Assembly: GCA_902554195.1 (NCBI GenBank)
Contig: CACDNT010000006.1
Span: 1 to 37,968 of the forward strand
Length of the DNA: 37,968 bases
Direction of reading: 5' to 3'
Source: an uncultured Pelagibacteraceae bacterium
GTDB taxonomy: Bacteria; Pseudomonadota; Alphaproteobacteria; Pelagibacterales; Pelagibacteraceae
The position numbers and the translations under genes are program-made. Below are positions 36,000 through 37,968 of the stretch, piece by piece; within the stretch, counting starts at the first letter, position 1, and each line of letters starts with the position of its first letter. A model generated the notes under the pieces. That model was not told the DNA's origin. It did not search any database and saw only the letters and a program-made list of their open reading frames with translations.

Positions 36000-37220
36000 A
36001 TGGGTGACTTTTCACAAAATGGAATAATCTCAACTTTACATGACTTTGGGACTAAGTCTACATCAGTCATAGAAAGTGAATTATCAAAATTTTCTGAACA
36101 AAGAAAAATGGAATTAATTTTACCATGTCTTTATTCTGAATTGGAGGGAGAAGCTTTACCAAAAATTGTTGATGAAATAAGTAAAACTAAATATTTAGAT
36201 CACATAATTATTGGATTAGATAAAGCGAATGAAGCTCAAGCAAAAAAAGCTTGGAAATTTTTTAAAAAATTAAAAACTTCTTTTTCTATCCTTTGGAATG
36301 ATGGTCCAGCATTAAAAAAACTTGATCAAGAATTAAAGAAAAATAATCTTGCTCCTAGTGAGCTAGGAAAAGGCCGTAATGTTTGGTATTGCATTGGTAT
36401 GTGTATTGCAAGAGATAGTGCTCGTTCAGTTGCTTTACATGATTGCGATATCAAAACTTATGATAGGAGAATGCTTGCAAAACTTTTTTACCCAGTTGTA
36501 AATCCTCTTTTTAACTTTGAGTTTTGTAAGGGGTACTATCCAAGGGTGGCCAATAACAAAATGAATGGTAGAGTTGCAAGATTACTTGTTTTTCCGTTAT
36601 TAACAGCTTTAGAGAAAACGATTGGTAAAAGTGATTACTTAAACTTTATGAAATCATTTAAATACCCTTTGGCTGGAGAGTTTTCATTTAGAAGAAATGT
36701 TTTACCAGAGTTAAGAATTTCATCTGATTGGGGAATTGAAGTGGGAATTTTATCTGAAATGCAAAGAAGTTTCTCGCCGCAAAATATTTGCCAGGTTGAT
36801 TTAGCTGATACCTACGATCATAAACATCAAGTTTTATCTTTAGATGACGAAACTAAAGGACTATCCAGAATGTCTATAGATATAATTAAAACATTCATTA
36901 AGAAATTAGCTACTCAAGGTAATACCTTTAGTAGAGAAAAATTTAGATCATTGAAAGCGACATATTATAGATCTGCCTTAGATCTAATTGATATTTATAG
37001 AAGTGATGCAGCAATGAATGGTCTAGAGTTAGACTCGCATACAGAAGAAAAAGCTGTTGAGTTATTTGCAATAAATATAATGAAAGCTGGAGAAGCATTT
37101 ATCCAAAATCCAATGGATACTCCTTTTATACCAACGTGGAGCAGAGTAAAAAGTGCTATACCAGATTTTCTTGGAAGACTTGAAAAAGTAGTTAATGATG
37201 ATAATAAAAAACATTCTTAA
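36000..37220 (+). CDS. gpgS: Glucosyl-3-phosphoglycerate synthase
   Basis: Transfers glucose from an NDP-glucose to 3-phosphoglycerate, the first step of glucosylglycerate synthesis. The start MGDFSQNGIISTLHDFG matches the family start as I remember it. LILPCLYSELEG (39-50) begins the nucleotide-binding fold, GKGRNVW (123-129) is conserved, and HDCDIKTYD (147-155) carries the metal-binding DxD-type motif at 148-150. The C-terminal half contains DLADTYDHKHQ. The length of 406 aa is typical. It is coupled by TAATG to the GH13 gene. Alternatives such as mannosyl-3-phosphoglycerate synthase are less likely. Confidence 0.85.
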   Translation: MGDFSQNGIISTLHDFGTKSTSVIESELSKFSEQRKMELILPCLYSELEGEALPKIVDEISKTKYLDHIIIGLDKANEAQAKKAWKFFKKLKTSFSILWNDGPALKKLDQELKKNNLAPSELGKGRNVWYCIGMCIARDSARSVALHDCDIKTYDRRMLAKLFYPVVNPLFNFEFCKGYYPRVANNKMNGRVARLLVFPLLTALEKTIGKSDYLNFMKSFKYPLAGEFSFRRNVLPELRISSDWGIEVGILSEMQRSFSPQNICQVDLADTYDHKHQVLSLDDETKGLSRMSIDIIKTFIKKLATQGNTFSREKFRSLKATYYRSALDLIDIYRSDAAMNGLELDSHTEEKAVELFAINIMKAGEAFIQNPMDTPFIPTWSRVKSAIPDFLGRLEKVVNDDNKKHS

Positions 37221-37968
37221 TGCTATTTCAAAAAAACCAAAAAAAAATTAGTTCTATACTAAGGACTATTTACAAACCCTCTTTAAATGAAAGAGATATT
37301 GATCATTTAAAAGATCAAATAATACTAATAATCAAAAAATTTAATCAAAATAATTCAAAAAAAAAACTTACTATCTCAGAAAAAACTTCATTAGTAATAT
37401 GTTATGGAGATAACATAAATTCAAATCAAAAAAGTTCTATTCAAGTTTTTCAAAATTTTTTTAAAAAAAATTTGAATAAATACTTTGATGCTATTCATTT
37501 TTTACCTTTTTATCCCTCCAGTAGTGATAGTGGTTTTGCAGTAAAAGATCATTATAAGATTGAAAGAAGAATTGGTAGTTGGTCCGATATAAAAAAGATT
37601 TCAAAATCTAGTCATGTGATGGCCGATATTGTAATTAATCACTCATCAGCTAGAGGTTTGTGGTTTAAAAATTTTCTTAAAAAAAAAAGACCTGGCAAAG
37701 ATTATTTTTTAACTGTTAATTCTAAATTTAATACATCTAAAGTGGTAAGACCAAGAGATCATAAACTTCTAAAAAAAATAGATATTTTTAGAAAATCCGA
37801 TTATTTATGGCGAACTTTTAGTGCTGATCAAATAGACTTGGATTTTAAGAATCCATCAGTGCTTCTTAGATTTATTAAAATCATGGTTCACCTAGTTAGT
37901 AATGGTGTCACGATTTTTAGATTAGATGCAATTGCTTATCTTTGGAAAAAAAATGGTACCAACTGTAT
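37220..37968 (+). CDS. GH13 sucrose/glucosylglycerate phosphorylase-like enzyme (C-terminus beyond window)
   Basis: Only the N-terminal 249 residues are present. IHFLPFYPSSSDSGFAVKDHY (92-112) is the first barrel strand region typical of the sucrose-phosphorylase subfamily GH13_18. DIVINHSS (136-143) is conserved region I, and GVTIFRLDAIAYLWKKNGT (229-247) is region II with catalytic nucleophile Asp 236. The acid/base Glu is beyond the edge. In this context it could phosphorolyse glucosylglycerate, as E. coli YcjM does, or sucrose. The ATG overlaps the gpgS stop by one base, so the three genes form one operon. Confidence 0.85.
   Translation, partial: MLFQKNQKKISSILRTIYKPSLNERDIDHLKDQIILIIKKFNQNNSKKKLTISEKTSLVICYGDNINSNQKSSIQVFQNFFKKNLNKYFDAIHFLPFYPSSSDSGFAVKDHYKIERRIGSWSDIKKISKSSHVMADIVINHSSARGLWFKNFLKKKRPGKDYFLTVNSKFNTSKVVRPRDHKLLKKIDIFRKSDYLWRTFSADQIDLDFKNPSVLLRFIKIMVHLVSNGVTIFRLDAIAYLWKKNGTNC

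Overview
The window looks like chromosome of a SAR11-type alphaproteobacterium (Pelagibacterales, Candidatus Pelagibacter-like). The reasons are very low GC, Lys/Ile/Asn-rich proteins, almost no intergenic space, the alphaproteobacterial order secY-adk-rpsM-rpsK-rpoA-rplQ, a single tuf beside tRNA genes, and signal peptides of the MKKLLGIVVLGL type. The assignment is inferred from style and synteny; no database was searched.

Region 1 (1-29417, minus strand) is one nearly unbroken translation/transcription block. In transcription order it reads tRNA-Tyr, tRNA-Gly, tuf, tRNA-Trp, secE, nusG, rplK, rplA, rplJ, rplL, rpoB, rpoC, rpsL, rpsG, fusA, then the S10, spc and alpha clusters (rpsJ to rplQ), ending in a partial RluA-family pseudouridine synthase. 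Many junctions are one-base TAATG stop/start overlaps. The only notable gaps are the tRNA-Tyr leader (candidate promoter), the rplL-rpoB gap (a perfect 13-bp hairpin) and the rpoC-rpsL gap (candidate promoter). rpmD (uL30) is missing from its usual place between rpsE and rplO.

Region 2 (29548-32940) is rlmB and tRNA-Thr(UGU), followed by the most interesting part of the window. The 3' part of tRNA-Thr, from the anticodon stem to CCA, occurs three times in direct orientation (30350-30400, 31792-31842, 32894-32940). These copies bound two compact units of about 1.44 and 1.10 kb, here called elements A and B. Each has three short direct repeats at its left end and two at its right end, phased at exactly 11 bp. 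The geometry is the same in both elements to within 1 bp, but the repeat sequence differs (TGTTGTCA in A, GTGTCGT in B). This is how arm-type sites of a tyrosine-recombinase attP look. Neither unit encodes a recombinase. The cargo is only small exported proteins or a lipoprotein, all on the minus strand. I read this as a tandem array of non-autonomous integrative cassettes mobilised in trans.

Region 3 (32973-37968) returns to ordinary genes. It holds a SAM-dependent methyltransferase, NAD kinase placed 4 bp after tRNA-Leu(UAA), and a plus-strand compatible-solute cluster: a HAD phosphatase of the mannosyl/glucosyl-3-phosphoglycerate phosphatase family, glucosyl-3-phosphoglycerate synthase, and a GH13 sucrose/glucosylglycerate-phosphorylase-like enzyme cut by the window edge. 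Together these would make, and perhaps recycle, glucosylglycerate, a nitrogen-free osmolyte. No intergenic stretch exceeds 300 bases.
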